This document shows, one piece after another, positions 1 through 11,672 of a stretch of DNA of 64,000 bases. The notes beneath the pieces were generated by a model that saw nothing but the letters and a program-made list of their open reading frames with translations, searched no databases and was not told the DNA's origin. The translations under genes were made by a program, and so were the position numbers. Each line of letters starts with the position of its first letter. The stretch's first letter is position 1. The stretch is from the NCBI GenBank assembly GCA_020746995.1, contig JAGPXD010000001.1, forward strand, positions 4,154,001-4,218,000. The letters are read 5' to 3'. The stretch comes from Plectosphaerella cucumerina (taxonomy: Eukaryota > Ascomycota > Sordariomycetes > Glomerellales > Plectosphaerellaceae).

Positions 1-1122
1 ATCTGCCGGGAAACTCCGTGTCAACCGTCCGTTAAAACCTGTCGACGTCGGCAAAAGAGGGCAGTCATCCCCGACGAGGGAGGTGATCGATCATTCGTAA
101 AACTGATTGAGGAAGGGAAATAAAAGTAGCGCGCTTCCACGTTCGCACCGGTTCCGGGTCGATGCCAGGATGTGACCCTGTCGAAATTGTCGGAGAAGCC
201 TTCGGCCTTTAGTACTGAGGTGCATTACTAAGGACTGACTGACAACGATACCTTGCGTGCCCCTGTGCCGGCCTCGGACACGGCCCTTCGTTGTCAGTTG
301 TCGACCGAGGGAGGTACTGTATGTCGTACAGTGCCGTCGGTTGGGCTCGAATGCTTGACTCACAATTGCTGCAAGGTGGCCCATCGCCTCAGGACACGAT
401 TGCACAGAAAATTCTGCGACGTCGTGGAGCGATTTGTTTGGACAAGAGCTTTTTGGCAAGGCAGGTACGAACAGGAAGAGGTAGGGTATAGATGGATGGA
501 TGGATGATGTGAGCGTGTGTGGCGGGTGTGAATATTGTTCAAGGCGCGACGAGCGCGCGACATTGAACCAGCCCGTTACGTACCTGGTCCGTGTGGTGGC
601 GGCGTCGGTGGCATGTCACGACAGACTCAAGAGCGTTGGGAGGATGCAACCTTACGGGCGTGTTGTCCTCAGGCATTGTCAAGTATCGCGCCAAGGCTCT
701 GGTTTTGCGGTGAGATGTTAGCTGGATATCCCGGATGTCCAACTCGGGACTGGACTGGACGTTCTGCATGTCTGAAGAAGTGAAGTGTGATTTCGGAGTT
801 TGCACGAGTCACTCGTTTGTAAGGCACCTTAGTGTCTGCTAGTGGTTGCCTCCTTCCACAGTTGCTGTGCTGCGGTGACGGGTGGTTCGCTCCTTCCATC
901 GCGATGTCTTGCCTCCCGGGCCGGCGCTCACCCCGAGCTGAAGGCAGGAAGGAGCGAAGGTACAAGTACGGTAATAACCCTCGCTTTTCCTTCCGCCCTG
1001 TGCGAGTGCATTTCCATAGGCAGCAAGGCAGAGAGTGGCTTCGCAGGTCCTGCAGCCTCGGTGTCCTTGCTCGTGCAATACCCTTCCAATCTGCTGGCTC
1101 TCGTCGTTCATCTCTCGCAATG
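1..1122. other. Intergenic, no gene seen
   Basis: No reading frame here has the composition, start context or domain content of a fungal protein. The open frames on both strands are short and rich in Arg, Cys and Ser, as expected from GC-rich non-coding DNA. The window edge may cut through a neighbouring gene's flank. Confidence 0.6.
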
Positions 1123-2619
1123 TCCTCTTCGATCAAGGTAGCCGCGCTTCGATAGAATTATCCCATCGCGGTATAGCATCAGCGAGGCACACACCAAACG
1201 GGCGTGCCCCTCCACCCGCTGTCCACTCCTTCCGGACAATTGCACAGTGGCAGGCGTCATCGGATCCACTTCCAGCCAAGGGGCCCCGTGCCTTGTCTCT
1301 GTCAACCGTCCAAGCAGAAGGCGGTACGTACTCACCTCGGTGCTGCAACCTCGACCAGGGAGGGCTGGTCGAGTCAGAATCGAAAGACTCCGAAATTTTC
1401 TCGACCTCCCACACACCTCCTCTTTCCTGCAGGCGCGCTCTACACCCACACCCTCCGTCCCCTACCGCGACCGGCCACCCACGCGCTGCGTGCCCTGTCC
1501 TGAGAAGCAAGGTACCTTGTACTTGCACCTGCCCCAAGTCGCCGTCCTGACGCACCATCTTTTTTTTTTCTCGCGCCGCCGCCGTACCTTCCTCACATAA
1601 GAGGCCGAAGCGACCCACTCCTCCCCCCATTAGCAAGCCCGCCTGCCCAACTTTTTTTTTTTTGCGTTTGCGCTCTCCAGTCCTTCCACTCCACCCGAAA
1701 GAAAGAACCTCATCGGCCTCGGAAAGGACAAGAACGAACGAAACGGAAAGAAGCAACAGAAGAAAATTCATCCCAACGGTCACCCGCACTTTGTGCGCCA
1801 ATACTCGTAGGTCCTCGCCCTTCTCTCAACCTTCCGCCACCTCCCACATCCCATCAAACCCCCCCGGCAGTCCCCCTCGCAAAACCGGCGCACGTCGCAG
1901 GCCCCCCCCTTCATTAGCCTTCGTCCCTCTTCCACACACCCCCGGTCACTCAAGGCTTCCGAACTTGCCCCCCTCTTTGCCGCATTCCGCAGTCCCTGAC
2001 AGGTTGCCGCAAGAATAAAAAGCATCCCGGCCCCATCTGCTCCACTTCTGACCCTCCCCAAAACCACCCACGACCTCCAAACGGACGAGCAGAAACTGGA
2101 GCCTCATCCCACAAAAGCCCACTCCCTCTCCTCCAAATACGCAACACACACACACAACCAAGCCCGCCGCGTGCCCTGCATCCATCTCTACCCTCGATAC
2201 TCGGACAACTGGGGACTCGACCGCCTGCACGGCCACTACCGAGTGCTTGTTTCTTACTCGCCCACCCACGCAGAACCCACATCACCCGCCGCACACCGCG
2301 ACGACCGCTTGCACCGCTCACACACACGCGCACAGTACAGTATAGCACAGCCAGCCAGCCCAGACCAGCACCGCGCCGCCGCCCGCACCGCCCGCTGTCC
2401 GCACACCGACCGTCACCCCCGGAACCAGACCTTGTACAGGACCTGTTCCCCTTCTCCTCCTCCCGCCCGTCCGCCCCAGTCGCGCCGGCCGGTTCTACTA
2501 CGGATCCATTATTCGGGTCCCGCGCTGCGTCCCAGGAACGCGTTTTTTCCCACCCTCTCGTCCTTGGACTTCCTTCCTTTTCCCCTCCGACATCCTTTGG
2601 CTAGCAAGCCTCGAGTAGC
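1123..2619 (+). promoter_or_regulatory. Long ATG-free, C/T-rich 5' leader of the C2H2 gene
   Basis: Read line by line, the plus strand has no ATG between the one at 1120 and the start codon at 2620, a run of 1497 nt. The stretch is C-rich with T-runs at about 1559-1570 and 1652-1663 and CA-rich tracts at 2140-2160 and 2320-2345. Absence of upstream ATGs over this length is what selection on a long scanned 5' UTR would give. The transcription start cannot be placed from sequence, and leader introns are possible. Confidence 0.5.
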
Positions 2620-2904
2620 ATGGACGCGTCGCAGTACTCGACCAATGGTATAAACTCGGCCACCTCTGGATCGTACCCATCTCCCCCACCTGCCGTCACG
2701 CCTCACCAGCTCTCGCAACACAACTCCCCGCTGCCCCAGCCGCAGCCCACGTTGCCGCCTCTGCAACCACAGTCCGCAGCCATGAACCACATGTACGGGA
2801 GCAACCCGCACACGCCTCGTACGCCCGCGACTCCGAACACGCCCAACTCGACCGCGACTGGCAACACCAGCAACGGTGCTCCAATGGCTAGCTACCAGCA
2901 GCAT

Positions 2905-2937
<33 letters not shown>

Positions 2938-4111
2938 GCGCAGCACGCTCAGCAGCATCAGCAGCACCCACAGCAACACCAACAGCAGCAGCATCAGCAG
3001 CAGCAGCACCCTGGTCATCCCCAGCAACAGCAGCACCAGGCTGGCCGTGGCGCTCCCTACCAGATGCAGCATGGGAACTACCCCCCTCCTCCTCAGGGCT
3101 ACCCTACGACCGCGTCCATGATGCCTCAGTCGACCCTCGCTGCCGCGCACCCGCAGCCCATCGCCCCCGCTCCCATCGGCGGCCGCGTCCCTCCTAACCT
3201 GCGCCCCATGCCCCCGGGCGGCGTCATGCCCCAGCCTGGCGTCCAGTCTCCCTACGGCCCTGGCCTGATGCAGCAGCAGCCTCTGCCTGACGGTGATCAG
3301 CCCACCCACGTTGTCGGCTCTCAGGGCCGTCGTGGCATTCTGCCCAGCGCTCCTGGTCGCCCTGCCGCGCCCCAGGCTGGCACCGCCGCCGCGAAGCAGA
3401 CCGTCATTCCCGTCAAGGACGCCGACGGCAAGTTCCCTTGCCCTCACTGCACCAAGACGTACCTGCACGCCAAGCACCTCAAGCGTCACCTTCTCCGACG
3501 TAAGTCTTCACTTCCTGGTCCCCTTTTCTTCTTGATTGCATCCTGACGCGTCCACTTCAGACACCGGCGACCGCCCTTACATGTGTGTCCTGTGCCGCGA
3601 TACGTTCTCGCGAAGTGACATCCTCAAGCGTCACTTCCAAAAGTGCTCCATCCGCCGCGGCAACCCCACCGGCGCCAGCCACCTGTCCCACCCCCAGGCC
3701 CACGTCAAGAAGAACCAGCAGGCTCAGCAGAAGGCTGCCGCCCTCGCTCAGGATGGCGATCTGAACCACCTCAACGGCCTCAGCAACATGCCGACCGACG
3801 GCATGGTTCAGCCCTTTGGCATGATGCCCCAGGTTGCCGACCAGATGTCAAACCTGGCCAATGAGCAGGCCCAGCTCTCGCGCTCCAGCAGTCTGACGCG
3901 CCTCGACAACGGTAACAACCAGGACAGGCGTGGCATGCCCGTGATGGGCGCCAACGGCCAGGCCACCTACAACGGCGAGGTCCCTGGCTCCATCCCCTCC
4001 AACCTGGGCCAGCAGATGAGCAACTACAGCAACCCTCTTCCCCAGAACGGAGGCATGCCCATGTATGCGGGCCAGGACTGGACGTCGATGTTCCCGGGCG
4101 GTACGCGCTGA
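2620..4111 (+). CDS. C2H2 zinc-finger transcription factor with polyglutamine tract
   Basis: Two exons, 2620-3499 and 3561-4111, join to 476 aa; the intron 3500-3560 has gtaagt...cttcag ends. The N-terminal half is disordered, rich in Pro, Gln, Thr and Asn, with a CAG/CAA-encoded Gln/His tract at about residues 93-131. Two zinc fingers follow: the first uses C274, C277, H290 and H294, and the second C302, C305 and H318 with C322 as fourth ligand, a C2HC variant. The intron splits the codon of H294, so the exon join is needed for a complete finger. The C-terminal tail is Asn/Gln/Met-rich. This is a nuclear DNA-binding regulator of a type found in filamentous ascomycetes; its targets cannot be read from sequence and no symbol is given. 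The start is the first ATG after an ATG-free leader. Confidence 0.9.
2893..3030 (+). repeat. CAG/CAA trinucleotide tract coding polyGln/His
   Basis: An imperfect (CAG)n tract interrupted by CAA, CAT and CAC codons lies inside the first exon of the C2H2 gene. It encodes a Gln-rich segment with scattered His, Pro and Ala. It is a likely site of length variation between strains, and it explains the long antisense and alternative-frame open frames here. Confidence 0.9.
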
Positions 4112-5646
4112 ACCCAAGGGTCTCTTGCGAAGCCATGTCCTAACGCTTATCAGGCGCAGACAGGAGTCAGACTAGGGCTTGAGCCCGTCGTTGCCGATTA
4201 GCAGATCATCCCTGTTGCGGTCTATCTCCCCAAAGATTCCCTGTCTGGGTCTGAAAGCAGCATGTCACACGGTAGCGCACCGGACGTGCCAGCCCAGTCC
4301 AGTCTGACTGAGGGGTTGATGGGATTATGGGCGCAGGATGTTCGCAGGCGGCATGCTTGACCGACAAGCCGACACTCATCATGCGACATGCCTCGAGCTG
4401 CTTGACGCACACGACAAACCCCCTCACCGGTCCGCCGCTTACCTCCTCGCCGAACAGCCACTTCGGCGAAGCGTGGCTCGGCTGCCGCTTTTCTTCACGT
4501 TATCTGCATACGTCAGGGCGTTTCGTTGTTATCATTGTTTTTTTCGATCTTCACCGGCTTCCGTTTCCATGTCGACTCATGTGCCTTGAGTCGTCTCCGG
4601 ACGAGCAAGGCGGCGGGGCTCGGTTCTGTTTTCATGCATCAAAGCCGGATCAGGTGGTTCGTTCTGATATGCATTTCTCAGAGGGTGGTTCTGCGCTATG
4701 ATAGACGGGGGATGGAGTTGGCCCTGCATTAGACTTTCGATCCGATAGATGGGGGGGCTTTCGGGCTGCCGTGGAGGCGGCCCCCTGGAGACTGTCACGA
4801 TATTCATGGCTACTGCGGGTGACGACTGGGGCATGGTTATTTTAGCGACACGGCTTGGCTGGCAGTCCAACGCACGATGTCTGGGGTGGGCGGTCATGTT
4901 ATTCGTTATGCTTGGTTCCTCATTTTATCCGGGTTGCCCATTCTCCTCATTTTCGCGTTGCTTTGTAGACGACAACCAAAATCGGCGACGTCAGCCTCGT
5001 GTGTTTCCTTCCCCTCGTTGAGCATTAGGAGCGGCAGGTCACAGGAGGAGCAGCAATGCGCTAGACATAGACAATAGCGAACAAGATTGACCCGACCAGA
5101 TGAACTGTGAATGAGTGGTGCAATAGCCGCGTGGTGTTCAGAGCATACAAGCCATGAGGCACAGTTCCCTGTGTTGTGGCCGCCTTGTTTCATCGAGTAG
5201 CTATGTCCTTCTTGTCGAGATGGCCCCTTCATTGTTGCAATTGACGCCGAAGAAACGCTCGAACAAACACGCGTTGTCGCGGTCCGTGACAGCCGCCATC
5301 TTTGCTGGAGACCTTGCGGCGGCGGCGCTTGATCATGGCGCTGCGCCCACGCCGGGGGTGGAGCGAACGTTGGCTTTTTCCTGCCACTTGTGGCGCCTCA
5401 TCTCTCAGCCAGCGCAACGTCAGGTTGCCTTTTGCCCCGGCAAGTCGAGCATCACCAAAGTCTCTACTGGATCTCCCAACAAGGTAAGCTGCAATCAATT
5501 ACGCCTCGGCCCCCATATTTGCTTCTACTGAAACTTTCATCGCCGCTGGCCTTGTATTGTTTCAGAGGGACGGTGCTAACTTGAGCGATAGTTGTTGCCG
5601 GTCGGTTGTCAGCTTGCAAGAAATTGACCAACTCTGCCTGGCCAAC
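4112..5646. other. Intergenic: 3' region of C2H2 gene and leader of small membrane gene
   Basis: No protein-like frame was found. Near the right end, a gtaagc donor at 5484 and a gatag acceptor ending at 5591 would make a 108-nt leader intron upstream of the next gene. This is a suggestion from splice consensus only. Confidence 0.4.
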
Positions 5647-5895
5647 ATGCTCAAGTAGGGCCCCATTCAGGCCACTTTCTGTTGAGCTCTACTAACACTT
5701 CACAGAGCTTATAATAATCTCTCGTCCAAGACCCGCGTGGGTGTCGGCCTTGGTGTTATTGCCTGGGGCGTGGCGGGCCTCTACCTCTCGGATCGCGCCG
5801 AGGAGAAGTACCAAGCTCCCCCGGAGGACAAGGCGGTCGTGGAGCGGTACATCCCCCGCGTCACCGTGGTTGAGAAGGAGGGGAGCAGCAAGTAG
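5647..5895 (+). CDS. Small single-pass membrane protein, 65 aa
   Basis: The coding exon 5647-5654 is only 8 nt (ATG plus five bases). It joins 5706-5895 across an intron with gtaggg...cacag ends, giving 65 aa and a TAG stop at 5893. Residues about 13-31 are a glycine-rich hydrophobic segment (VGVGLGVIAWGVAGLYL), followed by a charged tail with many Glu and Lys. The short N-terminus and a Gly-rich helix resemble small mitochondrial inner-membrane proteins, but I do not recognise a characterised family and give no function. The reading frame downstream of the acceptor is clean and well coded. The start is less certain because the first exon is so short; the residues encoded before the helix are MLKAYNNLSSKTR. 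Confidence 0.65.
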
Positions 5896-6531
5896 ACCTG
5901 GTTCTCGTGGTGGCTTTGACTGCGCGCCAGGAGGGTGGCGGCGAGACCATGTATCATCACATGTAGTGTACGAGTAGAGACGTGTCTCCATTGCAGCTTC
6001 TTCGTTGATCTTTCGTCAAAGCCGGCATTCCCCGACTGTATTCAAGAATCGCCACAGAGATAGGTATGCTGCCGATGGCCGGTGAGTCAGAACAAGCGAG
6101 ATTATGCTCGAGGATGGCGAGTGGCTCGCTTCCATGGAGATTGAGAAACTCCTTCGCTGCACCTTTTCTGAGGGCCACTTCTGGCTGAAGAAAACTAATG
6201 CTAGGAGGGAATATCCCGCTCATGTGTCGAATCCCCCTATCCACTTGGCTCGATACCAGTCTACCTGTGTACACGCTGGTGGCATTGGTTCTCTGACACA
6301 GGAAGTCCGCCGGCTTGCTGCAATTGCGCTGGCAGCCACAAAACCTACACCTGCGACCACATGACACAGTGTGATATAAAGTGCAAGCCAAATTATCCGC
6401 CTCAATATCTGAGGCACTGCCAGTTATAAAGAATATCCCTCACTCCGCCGCCACATTGTTTAGCACCTGGACTCGGCCGACAACTGGACTGCTCATCCCT
6501 TCGACCTCATCACCACCATACGCCATCCAAC
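5896..6531. other. Intergenic with promoter of the small secreted protein gene
   Basis: No gene was seen. A TATA-like element (tataaag, 6425-6431) lies 107 bp before the ATG at 6532, and a second ataaag lies near 6375. Confidence 0.4.
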
Positions 6532-6768
6532 ATGCGCATCTACATGTTTACTGTCCTTCTCTTCGCCGTCCTCGTCATGGCCAAGAAGAAGCCCAAGATG
6601 CCGAGGAAACCATACGATCCCTGCGCGCATCTCGGGCCCACCACTTTCGTCCACCACTCCAAGTACCAAGATAATATGAAGAAGTACCAGGAGGCCAGGG
6701 ACCTCTACAACAAATGCCGACAGTATCACGATCTTCCCATGATTGGAATCGCCGAAACGCCGTACTAA
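6532..6768 (+). CDS. Small secreted protein, 78 aa
   Basis: This is an intronless frame of 78 codons plus stop. Residues 1-17 form a typical signal peptide (MRIYMFTVLLFAVLVMA) with cleavage expected before a very basic KKKPKMPRK segment. The mature part is about 60 aa with two cysteines, several Tyr and His, and a Lys/Asp-rich middle. A TATA-like box lies 107 bp upstream, and the start context is ccaacATGc. No family is recognised. Size and signal peptide fit the operational definition of an effector candidate, but two cysteines is low for that class. It sits in a gene-poor region about 600 bp from a minisatellite. A chance frame is possible, but the signal peptide and TATA box argue for a real gene. 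Confidence 0.6.
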   Translation: MRIYMFTVLLFAVLVMAKKKPKMPRKPYDPCAHLGPTTFVHHSKYQDNMKKYQEARDLYNKCRQYHDLPMIGIAETPY

Positions 6769-7370
6769 GGGCAACGGCAAGTGCGAGTGTCGAGCGAGAC
6801 AGGAAAGAGGGTGGATATGCGGGCGTGGACCCGTTCGATTTGGTCAGTTTGGTATGTTTCCGGTCATGCGGCAGAGGCGGCTCAGCTTCGGGCTTGACAC
6901 GGAATGAAACAAGATTCTGACATCACAAAAGCCACGTGCAGCCGAAAAGCTGAGGGACGAAGCCTTGGTGGACCGCTGGGGGCAGACAGAGACTACATAC
7001 ACTGGCCAACAGACTCGCTGTCTTGGGCATGAGAAGTCAGGTCTGCGTAGAAGCCACGGCACAGAGCCCATCACTTCAGTGTCAGATCTTCTAGCCTTCT
7101 AACTATAATTCGATGGGAATCTTCTCGTGTCGATCGTCTCAACCCTCTATGGCTCCGTGCATTGTTCTTGTGCTCCTCATCGACGACACGGACTGTGCAG
7201 TCTTCCATATCTGACGAGAAAAGAGTCCGAAGTGCTACCGGCCGCCACATTGCTCGATATCAGAACCCGGAAGGTGATGAACTACCTCATTCGACATACA
7301 TTCGGGGAACAGCACACTCGACTTGTGCGTCAACTTCTTCTTAAGGTACCGATCAAATGATCGCGAATTA
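6769..7370. other. Intergenic, no gene seen
   Basis: This is the gap between the small secreted protein and the minisatellite. No protein-like frame, RNA gene or repeat was seen. Confidence 0.5.
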
Positions 7371-7713
7371 CCTAGAGAGTCGACCATCTGGAGAGTCGAC
7401 CATCTGGAGAGTCGACCATCTGGAGAGACGACCATCTGGAGAGTCGACCATCTGGAGAGACGACCTTCTGGAGAGACGACCTTCTGGAGAGACGACTTTC
7501 TGGAGAGACGACCTTCTGGAGAGACGACCTTCTGGAGAGACGACTTTCTGGAGAGACGACCTTCTGGAGAGACAACCATCTGGAGAGACGACCACCTGGA
7601 AAGACGGACCACCTGGAAAGACGACCATCTGGAAAGACGGACCACCTGGAAAGACGACCATCTGGAAAGACGGACTACCTGGAGAGACGATCACCTGGAA
7701 AGACGGACCACCT
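7371..7713. repeat. 16-bp minisatellite, about 21 units
   Basis: Tandem units of the form ctggagagacgaccat (16 bp) run almost without interruption. Early units carry gagtcg, central units gagacg with ccttc or ctttc variants, and late units ctggaaagacg, often lengthened to 17 bp by an extra g (acggacc). I counted about 20 copies of the ctgga core plus one degenerate copy at each end. Because 16 is not a multiple of 3 and the unit lacks stops, several frames stay open on both strands with a 16-aa peptide period; these are consequences of the repeat, not genes. Variants are grouped by position, as expected when arrays grow by local duplication. Confidence 0.95.
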
Positions 7714-10700
7714 AAAGAAGAGAGAGAGGCGACTATCGATGGCAACCCCAAAGTACCAAGCTAGGCCAACGATTTCAGACATCACAGTCTGGTCTGCTAG
7801 AAACTGCGCATTTGTGACTTCCAGGAGTCCTTATTCTTTCCCGATGTCACTGCCCTTGAGCTTCCACGCACCCGATCAGGGGTACGATGTAAGCATTCGT
7901 GCGTACATGCATGGCCTTCCTAGACTCCTCTGCCGTTGCCATTTTCTTAGACAGCGTTTCTGACCTGTTCGTGTTCCCGGAGTGAGTTCGGCGTACCATC
8001 TACAATGGAGCCATGTTCGTCAAGGAAACACCAAGGCCAACCAACAGCCGCCGATGTTCCCTGCCTTTCGGGACATGCGTGGACCAGAATCAAGCAGATC
8101 TAACGAGAGCTATTTACTGCCATGTCACCACTTCTTTCAAGATTGCTGCGCACTTGATAACATTTTGGTACCACCAGCGGATATGTCCCGCTCTCACCCT
8201 TTTCGGGACCAACTCATATCAAAGCCGACGATTCGGGTTTGGCCAAGTTAGTCTCGAATGAGATATCGAGGACACGAAGCGCGACAGTGCTAGAAATTCA
8301 CAGAGACATCGCTTTGAGGAGGGACTAGACCTGCTCCGAATCAACTGCGACACCGGAAGCTCCTTGAGCCCATCGTCGTGGTAATTATTCCCAACAGGGA
8401 AGCGACGAGAGTCTCAGGTGGCATTGCCATCGAAGCAGAAGACGGAGCGAGAGGCCTGCCACGTGCCTCTTGCAACTCCTGCCCACGAACGCCTCCATTC
8501 CTCCTTGTAAAGACGGCGTCCATGTGGTCGAGCGCATCCTGCTGCCGCGGCGTCGCCGTGATCTATCGTATGCAACGCTCGACCGTACTATTTGGGACTT
8601 TGGTACTCTTCCAAGGGGATACGATCCGGAGATTACAGATCTACAGGAGGAATGAGGAGCGTGCTATATTGGGAGCTCGCCCTCGGAACAGAATGAAGTA
8701 CGTAAGCTTGGCAAGTTACCGGCGGACGACGTGTTTGAAGGCCTCACTAGGGACGGCGACAGGGGTATCGCGGTAGCGTTCCGACAGCAGGAGCCACGAA
8801 ACGGGCTGTGCACCTCATTTTGATTGAGGCTCCCTCCCTTGACATGTGGAGAAGCTGGGACCCCCTGATCGAATCTAGCTGAAGCATCGGGGTGGCTGAG
8901 GCACCAGATGTTGATTACGAGTCCCGGTCACTTCGACGACGACGACAACGACGTCCTTGTTCCTGGCTCGGGTGCCACTTGGGCCCGACCACCCCGCGAG
9001 CTTGGATTCGCCCTCTGTTTCCTCGAGGCCCCGGGACACGAACATTGCCGTTGGCAGAGAAGAGGCCTCGGCCTTGGCCAGTCCAACCCGTTGAGCTCTC
9101 CGTCGGCATGTTTCAGGGAAATCGCCTCGTCGGCTAGGGGCACAAGCGCTCGCCCATCGTGCCAGCGACTGGAATGTTGCGCGTACTAGTGGCAAGGCAG
9201 CACAGGACCCCTTGGGGAAAGGGGGGCTTGGAGGACTAGGCAAAGGGTCAGCTGTTGGTGCCATCGGGAACGTGCAGGTTGACCGGCACGTCTTGCATGT
9301 CGCACTCTGTAACGCGATGTTCAAGACGTGAGGAAAGGCGTTGCATACCCGCGGCCGGGTACCCCGCACATCACGGCTGGCGACATGAACATCGGAAGAG
9401 GCGACACTTTGACGGTCGAGAGCTGGCGGGGTGGCGTCTGGTTCGGACGAACAGTCTCGAGTTCTCGAGGAGGGTGCCGAGTGCCATGTTGTCAAGTCAG
9501 TATCGCGCTGACAGCTAGTTGAAGTAAACACGATGCTAGAGCAGCGATGTTGATGATGCTGACAAGTTGGAGGGTGGGAACGGATCCGGCACTTGAGTTT
9601 GCGGGTCACCAGACATCCGCGTAGGATCGACAACCGGCGCGGCAAGGTGCAGCAGAGCCAACCAAGCGCCCGCGGTGCATCGGCTCGAGATTGAACGTTG
9701 AAACACTGCTGTAGGGGAGCTTCGATCCGAGCAAAGAGACGACAACGAGGCCCAGTAGCTGCGTCGACAATATTTCCCGTCTGTCTAGCTAGGCGGCGGA
9801 GGGGGTCAAGACCATGACCAGGACCGGGACCAGGACTTGGGACGAGACTTTTTGAAATGACGAATTTCCGCAGGGTCGCGACGAATGGGTCCGGCCCATT
9901 CCACACCAATGCAGGTCCCACGATGCCACGCGATCGCAAACGGGAGGAGAGGCTCCGGATCATCAAGACGGGCAACGATTGTCGAGGCCAACTGAAGTGC
10001 CGAACGAGTCGGGTGCGGCGTCGCGCGACACGTTTGGCAAAAGATGCTAGCCAGGAACAGCGGGAAGAGATTTTTAGCACTTCGTCGCACACGCGATGGA
10101 AAGAACCGTGCTATTTGCTTTCGGAGGATTTCGACTCGTTGTTGGACAAAGGACTCCGAGCAATATACACGGGTCACTCATGTCGGACGCGAAAGGGTCT
10201 GACTGTGGTCGCTCTGGCATGCGACTCGCAAGGATGGCGCGGCATGTCATCGGCGCCGAGACACCCAGGGACAGCAGCGATGAGGAGATGCGATTGTCCA
10301 GCCTCGGATTCTTGAGTTGGCAGGGGCGGCCTTGGGTTTGTTCCAGGCGCAGGGCTTTCGCTCCAACTCTCTCGGCGCGGTTGCTCCAAAGGCCGAGGAG
10401 GAGGGGTTGAAAAAAAGCAAGTCGAACCAAAAGGCTTCGGAGCGTGGGTTCCTATCAGCCCATTGTCGCCGAAGAGGCAAGCCTGATGTCTCAGAGTGAG
10501 GAGCCGGCCTCCTCGACGTTTCTTTCCGGCCACCTAGACGAGCTTGACGAGGTGCGCGGCGAGTCAACAACCGGGGACGCCTGATTGATCATCGGGCCAT
10601 TGAGGACTCAACAGCGGGACAGTGGCTTCGGAGTCGGCGTCGTCGGATGAGGGGTCGATTCGCTTGGCCGCCTCGGGAGAAGGACGAGGCAAAGGGAAAA

Positions 10701-11672
10701 AGAAAGAAAAAAACTCTTTCTTCCAGTGACTGGACCGCTGGACCGGGCTTGCCTGCCCCCGAGTAATGGCCTGGGCTTGCTAGTCAGCGATGTCGCCCCT
10801 CCCTCGGATGGGCCTCCGGGCACTGGGCCCGGGGGTGGTCGAGGTACCTTTGTGCAAGTAAACAAATATTGGATGAATTGAGAGCTGCCGTCCGAGTCGC
10901 TAGACCGCGTGGTTGTGGCCGGCGCCGTCGGACTTGTCAGATTGTTCTGGCGTCCGCCGTCGTTCCTCGTGACAAAGGTACCAGTAGCGCCAACTGGAGG
11001 CGACATTCGGTGCCTTTCCCGTCCCTTTCCGCCCGCCCTGGCGTGGCACCTTACGAAATGCAGAGGTTGACCTGCTGACTTGTTCTTTCCCCCCAAGTAT
11101 TCTTAGGCGGGCAAGCACATGCACCGGCCCTCGGATACTTCTGCTGCTGCTGAGGCAACGCAAACTAAGGCAGGGTAGAGAGGGCCGCCCGGGCCCGCAT
11201 GGAGCTCCCGTCGGTGCATTGCCCCTGCCGTTTGGACTGCGGCTCATGGCTCGGCCAGGTTGTCACAGCAAGCGCACCTCGACTGCACTGGGACGCACCT
11301 GCGCTGCGCAAGGAAGGAAGAGGTCACCCTGCAGGCCAGGCGGGGTACCTGTCGCCTTTCTTGGGTCGGCGTGCGGCGTGTGTGGGCTGCGTGGCTCACA
11401 CTTGCAGCAGTCGGCCCCCCAGCTAGGATGCAGGCTGGCCGAGCCATGCCTGTCCTGGACTAGTGAATGATGATGGCCACGCCTCTCTGCCCACTTTTCG
11501 GCTGCCAGCCCCACTGTGAACGCATTGGACCTTTGTCCCACACCCAATCCTGTGTTTCCCTCTGCGCCGCCGTCGGTGCCATCAGTGCCAGTGGTCGACG
11601 ACCACCTCACCTCCCGTCACTCACACGTTCTTGCCCGCCTCGCCCCCGTGCCAGTCGTCGCCCTCTTTCAAT
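7714..11672. other. Gene-poor 4-kb stretch
   Basis: No convincing gene lies here. The longest frame is 405 codons on the minus strand (8875-10092); it is rich in Arg, Ser, Cys and Pro, shows no domain and no start context, and matches random GC-rich sequence. A short run of ggacca-like hexamers occurs near 9813-9840. The right end grades into the leader of the next gene. Confidence 0.5.

Noticed and set aside
1133..1801. 222-codon minus-strand frame with a hydrophobic start (FLLLLLSVSFVLVL)
   Set aside because: The hydrophobic stretch mirrors the purine/T-rich leader on the other strand; the rest is Arg/Gly/Glu low-complexity and it overlaps the ATG-free leader of the C2H2 gene.
2509..3489. 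326-codon minus-strand frame opposite the polyQ gene
   Set aside because: PolyLeu runs are the complement of the CAG tract; the plus strand has the zinc fingers and valid intron.
7235..7764. Repetitive open frames on both strands in the minisatellite
   Set aside because: Produced by a 16-bp unit that lacks stops; the peptide period simply equals the repeat length.
8875..10092. 405-codon open frame on the minus strand
   Set aside because: Composition is Arg/Ser/Cys/Pro-rich without domains or helical pattern, codon use does not resemble confirmed genes, and no start context or neighbouring exon supports it.
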